DNA of 64,000 nt from Prochlorococcus sp. AG-363-P06 (GTDB lineage: Bacteria; Cyanobacteriota; Cyanobacteriia; PCC-6307; Cyanobiaceae). The notes under the pieces are model-generated. The model had not been told where the DNA came from. It ran no database searches and was given only the letters and a program-made list of their open reading frames with translations. Below are positions 11,975 through 21,487 of the stretch, piece by piece. Each line of letters opens with the position of its first letter. Within the stretch, counting starts at the first letter, position 1. The DNA lies in assembly GCA_003280025.1 (NCBI GenBank), contig QCGD01000001.1, positions 1 to 64,000 of the forward strand, given 5' to 3'. The position numbers and the translations under genes were made by a program.

Positions 11975-13219
11975 TCAATTTATTTTGCTGAAAGCCAGGC
12001 AAACGTTGTGACCACCAAAGCCGAAAGAATTAGAAAGAGCAACTCTTATTTGAGCATCTCTCGCAATATTAGGTACATAATCAAGATCGCAATCAGGATC
12101 TGGATTGACGTAGTTAATTGTAGGAGGGATAAAATTATGTGTCAAAGAAAGTATACAAGCTACAGCTTCTATACCTCCTGAACCTCCTAAGAGATGACCA
12201 GTCATCGACTTAGTAGAGCTTACAGGAATGAGGTAAGATCTGTCTTTAAAAATAGATTTAATTGCAGAAGTTTCATTTTTGTCATTCGCTGATGTACTAG
12301 TTCCATGAGCATTTATGTAATCAACTTGTTCAAGACTTATGGAACTGTCTTCAAGTGCAAGCTTTATAGCTGCTGCGCCTCCAACTCCCCCTGGAGAAGG
12401 TGCTGTAATGTGATGAGCATCGCAAGTGGTTCCATAGCCAATGATTTCAGCATAGATTCTTGCATTCCTTTTTTTTGCATTTTCAAGAGTTTCCAAAACG
12501 AGAATTCCCGAACCCTCTCCAATTACAAAACCATCTCTCTCGGCATCAAATGGTCTACTTGCAGTTTGGGGACTGTCATTTCTAAAAGAAAGAGCTTTAG
12601 CACTTGCAAAACCAGCTACTCCAAGAGGAGTAATACTTGCTTCTGCTCCTCCACAGATCATTGCATCTGCTTTTCCAAGCTGGAGCAGTCTAAAAGAATC
12701 TCCAATAGCATTTGAGCCGGCTGCACAAGCAGTTGATACTGCTGAGCTTGGCCCTTTTGCACCCAAAGCAATAGCAGCAAGTCCAGTTGCCATATTTGGA
12801 ATCATCATTGGGACTGTAAAAGGGCTTACTCTTTTTGGCCCTTTATGACTTAGTATTTGAGCCTGACTCTCCATAGTGAGTAAGCCGCCAACGCCAGAGC
12901 CAATAATCACTCCAATTCTTGCTGCATTAGTTTCATTTATCTCAAGGCCAGAATCATTAAAAGCTTCTTTAGCTGCTATGACTCCAAACTGTGAAAAACG
13001 ATCCCACCTTTTTGACTCTTTTGGTTCAATAAAATTTTCAGATTGAAGATTTTTCACTTCTGCTGCAAATTTGCAAGGATGTTGTTCAGGATCAAAGAGT
13101 GTAATCCCTGAGACACCATTAGTCCCTTGTTGAAGACCGAGTAAATATTCATCAATGTTGTTACCAATAGGCGTTACAGCTCCGATACCAGTAATAACTA
13201 CTCGATGGAAATTAGGCAT
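11975..13219 (-). CDS. fabF: 3-oxoacyl-[acyl-carrier-protein] synthase II (FabF)
   Basis: A 414-residue beta-ketoacyl-ACP synthase that elongates fatty acyl-ACP. The Cys-His-His catalytic set is present: Cys in SSAVSTACAAGSNAIGD, His in NAHGTSTSANDKNE and His in MTGHLLGGSGG. The C-terminal NSFGFGGHN loop is also conserved. It sits 6 bp after acpP, its substrate carrier, a pairing found widely in bacteria. The start at 13219 gives the family N-terminus RVVITGIGAVTPIG. Confidence 0.97.
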   Translation of the reverse strand: MPNFHRVVITGIGAVTPIGNNIDEYLLGLQQGTNGVSGITLFDPEQHPCKFAAEVKNLQSENFIEPKESKRWDRFSQFGVIAAKEAFNDSGLEINETNAARIGVIIGSGVGGLLTMESQAQILSHKGPKRVSPFTVPMMIPNMATGLAAIALGAKGPSSAVSTACAAGSNAIGDSFRLLQLGKADAMICGGAEASITPLGVAGFASAKALSFRNDSPQTASRPFDAERDGFVIGEGSGILVLETLENAKKRNARIYAEIIGYGTTCDAHHITAPSPGGVGGAAAIKLALEDSSISLEQVDYINAHGTSTSANDKNETSAIKSIFKDRSYLIPVSSTKSMTGHLLGGSGGIEAVACILSLTHNFIPPTINYVNPDPDCDLDYVPNIARDAQIRVALSNSFGFGGHNVCLAFSKIN

Positions 13220-13225
13220 CCTAGA

Positions 13226-13468
13226 TTAACCTTTCTTTTCTTCAATAAATTTAACAGCATCCCCAACTGTTGCGATACCTTCTGCTGCTTCATCTGGAAT
13301 TTCAATATCAAAAGCTTCTTCTAAAGCCATTACTAACTCAACGGTATCGAGTGAATCTGCTCCTAAATCGTTTTGGAAGTGTGAATCGGATTTGACTTCT
13401 CCTGATTCGACGCTTAATTGCTCTGAAACAATTGAGCAGACTTGTTGAAGGATTTCTTCTTGTGACAT
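13226..13468 (-). CDS. acpP: Acyl carrier protein
   Basis: An 80-residue acidic four-helix acyl carrier protein. The phosphopantetheine attachment site is Ser39 in [17 protein letters not shown]. It carries growing acyl chains in fatty acid synthesis and lies directly upstream of fabF. It is divergent from psaC, with 137 bp between the start codons. Confidence 0.98.
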   Translation of the reverse strand: MSQEEILQQVCSIVSEQLSVESGEVKSDSHFQNDLGADSLDTVELVMALEEAFDIEIPDEAAEGIATVGDAVKFIEEKKG

Positions 13469-13584
13469 AAGTTTTATGGAATTTACTAATTATCTATATG
13501 ATTTTATGCCCTAGAGTTAACAAGAGTGAAGCATATCTTAATTTTTTTAATTTCTTTGTAAGACAATAGTATTATATAAGCTAG

Positions 13585-13851
<267 letters not shown>

Positions 13852-13931
13852 TTTATAGTGCAGTTTTAAGACAGTCCATAAAAAAATAAATATTCATTGT
13901 TTTTCAATATAATTGAAAAAAAAATATTTAT

Positions 13932-15827
13932 ATGTGTGGAATAGTCGCTGTTACAGGTTTTAAAAACGCTTTACCATTACTCATTAATGGTCTAGAAAAA
14001 CTTGAATATAGAGGCTATGATTCTGCAGGGATTGCCATAATTAATTCTGAATCAGATAATATTACATGTAATAAGGCTGAAGGAAAATTAAAAAATTTAA
14101 AAAGTCTTCTTAATAAAAATAATATTCCTGGAACTATTGGTATAGGACATACACGATGGGCAACTCATGGAAAGCCAGAAGTTAAAAATGCTCATCCTCA
14201 TTGTGACAGCTCAGGTACAGTAGCAGTTGTCCAAAACGGCATTATTGAAAATTACCAAGATTTAAAGAATAAGTTAGAGAAAGAGGGTGTTGTTTTTAAT
14301 TCTGATACTGATACAGAAGTTATTCCGCATCTAATCCAAAGAGAATTAAATACTTTAGGAAAACTTAATCTTGAAAATAATGGTTCGACTTTGTTAGTAG
14401 CTGTCAGAAACGTAATTACTGATCTAGAAGGATCATATGCCTTGGCAGTTTTATGGGCTGGTGCTCCCAATTCATTAGTAGTGGCCAGAAGGCAAGCCCC
14501 TTTGATTATTGGATTAGGTGAAGGAGAATTTATGTGTGCAAGTGATACCCCAGCAATAGCTAATTTTACAAATATAATTTTACCTATGGAGGATGAAGAA
14601 ATAGCTCTTTTGACACCTCTGGGTGTAGAAATTTATGGCGCAAATAACGAGAGGCAATATCGAAATCCAATTTCTTTAAACATATCAGAACAAATAATAG
14701 ATAAAATGAACTTTAAACATTACATGTTGAAGGAGATATATGATCAACCGGAAACAGCAAAAAATTGGTTAGAAAAATATTTAATAAAAAATTCAAAAAA
14801 TGGTCAATTAGAGATTGATTTTCCATTTGATACTAATTTTTTTGAATCAATTGAGAGGATTGAAATTATTGCTTGTGGTACAAGCAAACATGCTGCAATG
14901 GTAGGTAGCTTTTTATTGGAACAATTCGCTGGAATCCCTACAAATGTTTTTTATGCGAGCGAATTTCGATACTCACCACCACCATTGCTACCAAATATTT
15001 TGACCATTGGAGTAACTCAGTCTGGAGAGACTGCTGATACAATTGCAGCTATTAATATGGAAATCACAAGAAGGTCTTTAGTAAAAGACGAAAATTTTAA
15101 ACCTAATCTAATTGCTATAACTAATAGATCAGACAGTTCAATTGGAAGACAAATTTCAAACATAATTGATATTGGTGCTGGAATAGAAATTGGAGTGGCT
15201 GCAACAAAAACGTTTTACGCACAACTACTCTCTTTTTATGGATTAGCTATTCAATTTGCACAAATTAAAGGAACTCAAAGTAAAGAGGAAATCAGTAAAT
15301 TAATTCTTGAACTTTTTAAATTACCTCCATTACTCGAAGATCTAATAGAGAAGCATAATCAATCAGCAGAAAAGCTTGCGCATGATTTTTTTAATATTAA
15401 AGATGTTGTTTTTTTGGGAAGAGGTATAAATTACCCTATTGCCCTTGAGGGAGCTTTAAAGCTTAAAGAAATTAGTTATATTCATGCAGCAGGGTATCCT
15501 GCGGGTGAAATGAAACATGGCCCAATAGCTTTATTGGATAAAAAGGTACCAGTTATTTCAATTGCTTCCCCAGGAGAAGTATTTGATAAAGTTATTAGTA
15601 ATGCCCAAGAAGCAAAAGCGAGAGATTCATATTTGATTGGGATTGCTCCTAAATGTAATGGCACAGAAATATTTGATTATTTAATGACCATACCTGAATC
15701 AAATGAATTGATTTCCCCTTTGCTTAATATAATACCCCTCCAATTATTGAGTTATCATATTGCTGCTCACAGAGGACTTGATGTAGATCAACCAAGAAAT
15801 TTAGCCAAAAGTGTTACTGTTGAATAA
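13932..15827 (+). CDS. glmS: Glutamine-fructose-6-phosphate aminotransferase (isomerizing)
   Basis: A 631-residue GlmS that makes glucosamine-6-phosphate for wall and lipopolysaccharide precursors. The N-terminal glutaminase domain begins with the catalytic Cys2 (MCGIVAV) and has GHTRWATHG and QNGIIENY. Two SIS sugar-isomerase domains follow, with IACGTSKHAA, GVTQSGETADT and AAGYPAGEMKHGPIAL. The C-terminus ends in the usual DQPRNLAKSVTVE. No glmS ribozyme is visible upstream, as expected outside Gram-positives. Confidence 0.97.
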   Translation: MCGIVAVTGFKNALPLLINGLEKLEYRGYDSAGIAIINSESDNITCNKAEGKLKNLKSLLNKNNIPGTIGIGHTRWATHGKPEVKNAHPHCDSSGTVAVVQNGIIENYQDLKNKLEKEGVVFNSDTDTEVIPHLIQRELNTLGKLNLENNGSTLLVAVRNVITDLEGSYALAVLWAGAPNSLVVARRQAPLIIGLGEGEFMCASDTPAIANFTNIILPMEDEEIALLTPLGVEIYGANNERQYRNPISLNISEQIIDKMNFKHYMLKEIYDQPETAKNWLEKYLIKNSKNGQLEIDFPFDTNFFESIERIEIIACGTSKHAAMVGSFLLEQFAGIPTNVFYASEFRYSPPPLLPNILTIGVTQSGETADTIAAINMEITRRSLVKDENFKPNLIAITNRSDSSIGRQISNIIDIGAGIEIGVAATKTFYAQLLSFYGLAIQFAQIKGTQSKEEISKLILELFKLPPLLEDLIEKHNQSAEKLAHDFFNIKDVVFLGRGINYPIALEGALKLKEISYIHAAGYPAGEMKHGPIALLDKKVPVISIASPGEVFDKVISNAQEAKARDSYLIGIAPKCNGTEIFDYLMTIPESNELISPLLNIIPLQLLSYHIAAHRGLDVDQPRNLAKSVTVE

Positions 15828-15869
15828 GCCAATTTCCTTGATTTTATAGATATTATGAATATAAAGATT

Positions 15870-16409
15870 TTATAGTTCTAATAGTCCTTTGGGGGGTGTA
15901 ATTATTAGGAAATTATTTTTTATATCAATAAATGGAACTATTTCTTTAACGAATGGGATCAAAACCCTTTTCCCATTTTTTAACAGTTGAATAACTAGTA
16001 AATTATTTTTCTCGTTTTCTAAATTAATAACTTTCCCAATTATTGTATATTCTTTATTTTCTAAAATCTTTACTTCTAAATTAACAAGTTCCATTAAGTG
16101 AAATTCTTCTTTGTTTAATTTCGGTAGGATGTTAGTTTTCACGAGAATTTTATATTGTTTAAGTTCATTCGCTTTATTTCTGGTGTTTATCCCTTTGAAT
16201 GAAATAATGAAAGTTTCTTTACCTGGTTGTTTGAAACCGGAAGTAAGTTCTAGTTCTGCAGGAAATTCGTTTTCTTTTTGTAGCCATCTAACACCTGGTT
16301 TGATAAATCTTTCTTCAAAATCGCTAAGAGACTTGACTTTAACTTTGCCATTAATTCCATGTGGAGATGTTATTAATCCAACAACTAACCATTCATTTTC
16401 ATTTATCAT
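15870..16409 (-). CDS. rimM: 16S rRNA processing protein RimM
   Basis: A 179-residue RimM, which helps mature the 30S head region. The N-terminal barrel starts with [20 protein letters not shown], a clear family signature. A PRC-barrel follows (about residues 95-170) with [11 protein letters not shown] and [17 protein letters not shown]. The start codon faces that of ndhS at only 29 bp, so the two genes must share or overlap promoters. The protein is lysine-rich but otherwise normal. Confidence 0.92.
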   Translation of the reverse strand: MINENEWLVVGLITSPHGINGKVKVKSLSDFEERFIKPGVRWLQKENEFPAELELTSGFKQPGKETFIISFKGINTRNKANELKQYKILVKTNILPKLNKEEFHLMELVNLEVKILENKEYTIIGKVINLENEKNNLLVIQLLKNGKRVLIPFVKEIVPFIDIKNNFLIITPPKGLLEL

Positions 16410-16438
16410 TATATTTATTGTATGTATGTATTTATTTT

Positions 16439-16624
16439 ATGGAATCCTCGAGTAAGCCTATACTCCCAGGCGCATTAGTAGTTGTTAAAGATAATAATTC
16501 GATATATAGAGGATATAAGGGATTTGTACAAAGAGTTAGTAAGAATAATGCAGCAGTTCTTTTCGAAGGTGGTAATTGGGATAAACTAATAACTTTTCAA
16601 TTAACTAATTTAGAAATAATTTGA
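16439..16624 (+). CDS. ndhS: NAD(P)H dehydrogenase-like complex subunit NdhS
   Basis: A 61-residue SH3-like protein. The segments ILPGALVVV, YKGFVQRVSKNNAAVLFEGG and NWDKLITFQL match the small cyanobacterial NdhS (DUF3252), the subunit that helps ferredoxin dock on photosynthetic complex I. The upstream in-frame extension from 16361 runs antisense inside rimM and is not part of the gene; ATG at 16439 gives the family length. Its end overlaps that of rnc by 15 bp. Confidence 0.9.
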   Translation: MESSSKPILPGALVVVKDNNSIYRGYKGFVQRVSKNNAAVLFEGGNWDKLITFQLTNLEII

Positions 16625-17377
16625 AAATTTATTTTCACCCTTTTTTATAAATTTTTCAATTAGAATACTAGCTGCATTTTTTTCTGCTTTTTTATGAGAT
16701 TGGCCAAAAGCATAGGCTTTTTTTGATCCGTTAATATATATTTCACAGGAGAACCTTTTAGGATCTCCATGTATCTTTGAGACTTCCATGATTTTATATG
16801 CTGGCAAGTCAAATCCCTTGCTCTGACACCATTCTTGTAATGCTGATTTAGCATTAAATTTATATGGCGCTTTTAAAAAGGCTTCTGAATCTTTTGTCCA
16901 AAATTCATCTAGCCATAAATTGACTTCTTTAATTGAATTGAAGCACTTATAAAGTGCACCTATTACTGCTTCAGTAGCTTCTCCAGTAATAGTGTCTGTT
17001 GCATTTTCATCGCCTAGAGCTTTGGGCCCTTTGATTATAAATTTTTCTACATCAATCTTTTTACCTAATTGAGTGAGCCATTCATCACTTACTATTAGTG
17101 ATCTTAGCTCTGATCTATCCCCTACACTCATATTTGTGTATTGCTCCTCTATAAAATTAGATGCTGCTAATCTGAGGACTGCATCTCCAAAGAATTCTAA
17201 TTTTTCGTAATTAATTTTTTTGTTACCAGAAGAATGGGTTAATGCTTCATTGAAATTTTGAATTGTTTCTAGATTTTCTGAAATTATCATTTCATGAAAT
17301 CTGTGCGAGTTAATATTTAATGATTTTAAAAAAGTAATTATTTGATTAATTCTTGTCCTTTCAATTAAGCTTGTCAT
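16610..17377 (-). CDS. rnc: Ribonuclease III
   Basis: A 255-residue double-strand-specific RNase. The catalytic signature KLEFFGDAVLRLAAS is present, with a later acidic residue in ITGEATEAVIGALY. The C-terminal double-stranded RNA-binding domain (about 180-250) includes KSALQEWCQSKG and KKAEKNAASILIEKF. The reading frame stays open further upstream to 17455, but that part overlaps the RNase P RNA gene, so I place the start at ATG 17377 (MTSLIERTRINQ). It lies just downstream of rnpB on the same strand. Confidence 0.95.
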   Translation of the reverse strand: MTSLIERTRINQIITFLKSLNINSHRFHEMIISENLETIQNFNEALTHSSGNKKINYEKLEFFGDAVLRLAASNFIEEQYTNMSVGDRSELRSLIVSDEWLTQLGKKIDVEKFIIKGPKALGDENATDTITGEATEAVIGALYKCFNSIKEVNLWLDEFWTKDSEAFLKAPYKFNAKSALQEWCQSKGFDLPAYKIMEVSKIHGDPKRFSCEIYINGSKKAYAFGQSHKKAEKNAASILIEKFIKKGENKFSNYF

Positions 17378-17404
17378 ATGAATTAAATAAATACTTAAAT
17401 GAAG

Positions 17405-17785
17405 TAGAAAGCAGGTCATAAGCCGGGTTCTGTTCATCTTCGTTAAGATGGGCAATCATCTATCTAGGACTGGAATTACTTCACAGTCTCAAGCGGCGCT
17501 TAAAAGTAGATTGTTTAATGGTCGTAAATCTACTAAGCCTTGCTCCCGACCGGGGTTTACCTAGCCAACACTTCTCAATGTTGCTGGTGCGCTCTTACCG
17601 CACCCTTGCACCCTTGCCATACAAAAAAGTATTAGGCGGTATGTTTCTGTGGCACTATCCTCACGGTTGCCCGCACTGGGAATTACCCAGCAAGTCTGAC
17701 CATATGGGAGCCCGGACTTTCCTCAAAAATATTTTATTTTGAAAACGAAATAAAACATTTTCGCGATTGCCTCTCCTGCTTTCAT
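17405..17785 (-). ncRNA. rnpB: RNase P RNA (rnpB)
   Basis: On the minus strand this region holds the bacterial class A RNase P RNA. The universal 5' core reads GAGGAAAGTCCGGGCTCCC (complement of 17706-17724), and the 3' core ACAGAACCCGGCTTATG is the complement of 17417-17433. The ends pair: GAAAGCAGG (complement of 17775-17783) with CCTGCTTTC (complement of 17407-17415), giving helix P1. A TATGCT hexamer just upstream on the minus strand fits a -10 box. The RNA cleaves tRNA 5' leaders. Ends are set from P1 and could shift by a few bases. Confidence 0.97.
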
Positions 17786-17821
17786 CTAGCATAATGCTTA
17801 TTACTCTAAAAAACATCTATT

Positions 17822-17895
<74 letters not shown>

Positions 17896-17973
17896 TTAAA
17901 GTAATAAACTATATGTAGTATGTGTGCAATATTGCCACTCTCTAGCTAGCGTGTAATTAGTAATAAATCTTTT

Positions 17974-18306
17974 ATGGCTAAGTTGCATGATATGCGTTTG
18001 AAGCTTTTAATTCAACAAGAGCATGAACGTATTTCTAAATCGCAACCTAATGATTTAGACCTTTCAATAGTCCAAGCAAGATGTTTGTGCTGGCTTGCCT
18101 TGCTGGCTGAAGCTCATGAAGACCAGGCAAATGATGCGGAAAAAAGAGGAGATGCTGAACAGGCAATGGGATGGTTTGCAGATTCTATGAGGTTAAGAGA
18201 TGTGATTAATTTGGTTACCAGTATTGAAATACCTTTACCAGATAGTCCGGATACGCTTGATGAAAATGACGATTTATTTGATGGTCCTACAATTATGCCC
18301 AAATAA
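17974..18306 (+). CDS. Conserved picocyanobacterial protein, unknown function
   Basis: A 110-residue, largely helical soluble protein with an acidic tail (DTLDENDDLFDG). The middle, with CLCWLALLAEAHEDQANDAE and GDAEQAMGWFADSMRLRD, could form a pair of TPR-like helices, but I cannot assign it to a family. It is followed 31 bp later by another unknown gene on the same strand and could be in an operon with it. No signal peptide or membrane segment. Confidence 0.72.
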   Translation: MAKLHDMRLKLLIQQEHERISKSQPNDLDLSIVQARCLCWLALLAEAHEDQANDAEKRGDAEQAMGWFADSMRLRDVINLVTSIEIPLPDSPDTLDENDDLFDGPTIMPK

Positions 18307-18337
18307 TGAGATGATATAGAAAGAATTATTTATTCTT

Positions 18338-18793
18338 TTGACTGAAGAACCATGTCAATGCTCTGACTGTCAGAGATTTTATAGAGAGCATGATCGTCTT
18401 ATTAGAGAATTTCCCACTTTTAAGCAGCAACAAGAATTAAATTGGGCATCAATTCAATCATTTAGAACTCTTTGTAATAAAGTTACAGATGAATTACACA
18501 AACATTTATCAGCGAGAAAGTTGAATGAAGATTCAATTGTAAATGATCAATATATTCCTGAGATAGAAATTACTGAAGCTATAGATGAACTTGAAAATGT
18601 CAATGCCTATTTATATGCAATTGAGGCGTTAATGGAGAGAATTTTTGATACTAGAGTTACTAAAAATATAGAATTAAAATTTAGAGAAATTTCTAAAGAA
18701 TTGGCTCCTGATCCACTGAATGTAGATAGATTAAGATTAAACAGATTATTTCATCAGACTCCAGACTTTCCAGATAAGGGAAATACTAATTAG
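18338..18793 (+). CDS. Conserved picocyanobacterial protein with N-terminal CxCxxC, unknown function
   Basis: A 151-residue protein starting at TTG 18338, the only reasonable start. The N-terminus has CQCSDCQRFYREHD, a possible metal-binding knuckle, and a fourth Cys lies further on (RTLCNKV). The rest is predicted helical and acidic. I recognise no family. It overlaps the end of glgP by 8 bp (convergent). Coding status is supported by length and by close spacing after the gene before it. Confidence 0.7.
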   Translation: MTEEPCQCSDCQRFYREHDRLIREFPTFKQQQELNWASIQSFRTLCNKVTDELHKHLSARKLNEDSIVNDQYIPEIEITEAIDELENVNAYLYAIEALMERIFDTRVTKNIELKFREISKELAPDPLNVDRLRLNRLFHQTPDFPDKGNTN

Positions 18794-21320
18794 CTACTTC
18801 TTCAATATCACAAGTAATTTCTACAGGCATAGGAGCTACTTTCCAAATAGAATCGCAATATTCTCTAATAGACCTATCTGAAGAAAAGTAACCAGAACGT
18901 GCAGTATTTAATAATGCCATTTTATTCCATGCATTTTTATTATTCCAGCATTTACTCACCTCATCTTGCTTATTCAAATATGCTTTGAAGTCAGCCATAA
19001 CAAAAAATGGATCATGTCCAGTTAAGCTGTTTAATAAAGGTTTAAATAATTCTTTATCTCCATTACTGAAGTGGCCAATTTCTACTAGGCGAATGACTTC
19101 TTTTAGTTCAGGACATTCGTCAATAAATGTTGTGGGAGAATAACCATTATTTTTTAAGTTCATTATTTCACTCTCCGTCTTTCCAAAAAGAAAGAAATTT
19201 TCTTTCTTTACAAGATCTCTTAATTCTACATTTGCACCATCGAGAGTTCCAATAGTTAAGGCTCCATTCATTGCAAACTTCATATTTCCTGTCCCTGACG
19301 CTTCTTTACCCGCTGTTGAAATTTGTTCAGATAGATCGGTTGCAGGATATACGATTTCTCCAAGTTTCACATTATAATCCGGTAAAAATACCACTCTTAA
19401 AAGACCATCCATATCTGGATCAGAATTAACTACATCGGCAATACCATTAATGAACCTAATCATTAATTTTGCCATGAAATATCCTGGTGCGGCTTTTCCT
19501 CCAAATATTATTGTTCTTGGTACTATAGAGTTGATAGTGCCGTTTTTAATCCTCAAATATTGAGCAATAATTTGTAAAGCATTTAAATGCTGCCTTTTGT
19601 ATTGATGAATTCTTTTGACTTGAACGTCAAATAAACTGAATGGATCAACAACGATACCTGTTTTGGAATGAATAAAACTAGCAAGTTTACGTTTACCTGT
19701 TAATTTAGTTTCTTCAAATTTCTTTAAAAAGCTTGTATCGTTGTGTTTCTTTTCTAGATTTTTTAAAAGTTCCATATTGGTTATCCAACTAGGACCAACT
19801 TCTTTCTCTAATAGGCTAGTTAAAGATGGATTTGCTAGTGCTACCCATCTTCTTGGCGTGACCCCGTTAGTAACATTAGTAAATTTTTCTGGCCAAAGTT
19901 CTGCAAACTCTGGAAGAAGTTGTCTTTTTATTAAATCTGAGTGAAGTGCCGCCACTCCATTTATGTGATGCGCTCCAATAGTGGCTAAATGTGCCATCCT
20001 TACAGACTTAGAACCTTCTTCATCAATTATTGATAACTTTTTAAGTATTTTGTCATCACCTGGATAACGTAGTCTTAGCTGTTGTAGGAATCTCCAATTA
20101 ATTTCATAAATAATTTCTAAATGACGAGGTAGGAGATCATTAAATAAAGCCAAATCCCATTTTTCCAAGGCTTCAGGAAGTAATGTATGGTTTGTATAAG
20201 CTACTGATGAATTTGTAATATTCCATGCTTTATCCCACCCTACTTGGTATTGATCAATTAGTAGGCGCATTAATTCAGCTACTGCAATTGCAGGATGAGT
20301 ATCGTTTAATTGAACTGTCCAATGATTAGGAAATTCTGTTATGGGGATAGATCTTTTTTCAAGACTTCTCAACATATCCTGTAAAGAGCAACTTACAAAG
20401 AAATGTTGCTGTTTGAGTCTTAGTCTTCTACCTTCATCTGTCCCATCATTTGGATATAGAACTTTTGAGAGTGTTTCTGATGCAACTTTTTCTTCAACTG
20501 CTCCATAGTAATCACCAATATTAAAAGCATAAAAATCAAAGCTTTCGGTTGCGTCAGCTCTCCATAATCTTAATCTGTCGCAAGTATTTACCCTGTAGCC
20601 TAATACTGGAACATCATGAGGAACTCCTATAGCATGCTCCGAAGGTATCCATCTTGATCTGTAGTTTCCTTTATCATCTCTATAACTTTCGGTTCTACCT
20701 CCAAAACCAACGAAACATGATTCATCAGGTTGAGGTAATTCCCAGGGCCATCCACCCTTTAGCCATTTATCAGTAACCTCAACTTGCCATCCATCTCTAA
20801 TTAATTGATTGAATATTCCAAATTCATAGCGAATACCATAACCCACAGCTGGAACTTGTAAAGAAGCTAAAGATTCCATATAACATGCAGCAAGTCTGCC
20901 AAGTCCACCATTTCCTAGGCCTGGTTCTTCTTCGACTTCTAGAATTGTGGATAATGATTCTATCCCAAATCTCTTTAAGGCATCCTCTGCTTCTTTAGTT
21001 ATACCAAGATTTAATAGATTATTACTTAATTGCGGACCTATTAAGAACTCTGCTGATAAGTAAGCTACAGTTTTTTGAGGCTTTTCCCTTATAACTTCTT
21101 GACTGGCTAAATATCTTGTCATTAGTCTATCTTTAACTGCGTAACTTAAAGCCATATATAAGTCGTGCGGACTTGCAGAGGTAGCTAACTTACCAAGAGT
21201 ATAGAAAAGATGGGCTGTCATCCCTTGAAATACAGCATCAGCATCCATGCCAGCTTTCTCAGGATCTAAGTAGCATCCTGGAGTAGGCAAGCGAAGATCG
21301 AAGGGTTTGTTGGATTTCAT
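18786..21320 (-). CDS. glgP: Glycogen phosphorylase
   Basis: About 844 residues from ATG 21320; a GTG at 21389 would add 23 poorly conserved residues. It releases glucose-1-phosphate from glycogen, fuelling night metabolism. The family blocks are clear: YLSAEFLIGPQL, GLGNGGLGRLAACYMES, VQLNDTHPAIAVAELMR, RRWVALANP, KRIHQYKRQHLN and the PLP-lysine region EASGTGNMKFAMNG. Length fits the bacterial MalP/GlgP group. The start faces the antiporter gene across about 167 bp that holds a hairpin. Confidence 0.97.
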   Translation of the reverse strand: MKSNKPFDLRLPTPGCYLDPEKAGMDADAVFQGMTAHLFYTLGKLATSASPHDLYMALSYAVKDRLMTRYLASQEVIREKPQKTVAYLSAEFLIGPQLSNNLLNLGITKEAEDALKRFGIESLSTILEVEEEPGLGNGGLGRLAACYMESLASLQVPAVGYGIRYEFGIFNQLIRDGWQVEVTDKWLKGGWPWELPQPDESCFVGFGGRTESYRDDKGNYRSRWIPSEHAIGVPHDVPVLGYRVNTCDRLRLWRADATESFDFYAFNIGDYYGAVEEKVASETLSKVLYPNDGTDEGRRLRLKQQHFFVSCSLQDMLRSLEKRSIPITEFPNHWTVQLNDTHPAIAVAELMRLLIDQYQVGWDKAWNITNSSVAYTNHTLLPEALEKWDLALFNDLLPRHLEIIYEINWRFLQQLRLRYPGDDKILKKLSIIDEEGSKSVRMAHLATIGAHHINGVAALHSDLIKRQLLPEFAELWPEKFTNVTNGVTPRRWVALANPSLTSLLEKEVGPSWITNMELLKNLEKKHNDTSFLKKFEETKLTGKRKLASFIHSKTGIVVDPFSLFDVQVKRIHQYKRQHLNALQIIAQYLRIKNGTINSIVPRTIIFGGKAAPGYFMAKLMIRFINGIADVVNSDPDMDGLLRVVFLPDYNVKLGEIVYPATDLSEQISTAGKEASGTGNMKFAMNGALTIGTLDGANVELRDLVKKENFFLFGKTESEIMNLKNNGYSPTTFIDECPELKEVIRLVEIGHFSNGDKELFKPLLNSLTGHDPFFVMADFKAYLNKQDEVSKCWNNKNAWNKMALLNTARSGYFSSDRSIREYCDSIWKVAPMPVEITCDIEEVAN

Positions 21321-21442
21321 TGAGTTAGCTATATAAACATGACAATAGCCATTTTTAAAATAATTTCTTTGTTGTACCTTCAGATCCACACTTGTTGAGT
21401 ATTTTTGCTTTTTTTTACATAGTTATTAAAGTGGGCCCTCAA

Positions 21443-21476
21443 TAAACTATCTTCCAATTAGATAGTTTAGTTTTTT
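21443..21476 (+). terminator. Terminator-like hairpin in the antiporter leader
   Basis: A perfect 9-bp inverted repeat, TAAACTATC (21443-21451) and GATAGTTTA (21461-21469), encloses a 9-nt loop and is followed by G and six T. This is the form of a Rho-independent terminator read on the plus strand, although the stem is AT-rich and so weak. It ends about 11 bp before the antiporter ATG and has no plus-strand gene close behind it. It may be an attenuator or may affect the ribosome site. Confidence 0.5.
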
Positions 21477-21487
21477 CAAATTTTATA

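Noticed and set aside
12305-12715. 136-codon open frame antisense to fabF
   Set aside because: It lies wholly within fabF on the other strand, has Cys/Ser-rich low-quality composition and no start context; it is a shadow of a conserved gene.
17378-17742. Open frames within the RNase P RNA gene (upstream extension of rnc to 17455, and a plus-strand frame at 17518-17742)
   Set aside because: The bases are explained by the conserved structure of RNase P RNA; the translations match no protein family.
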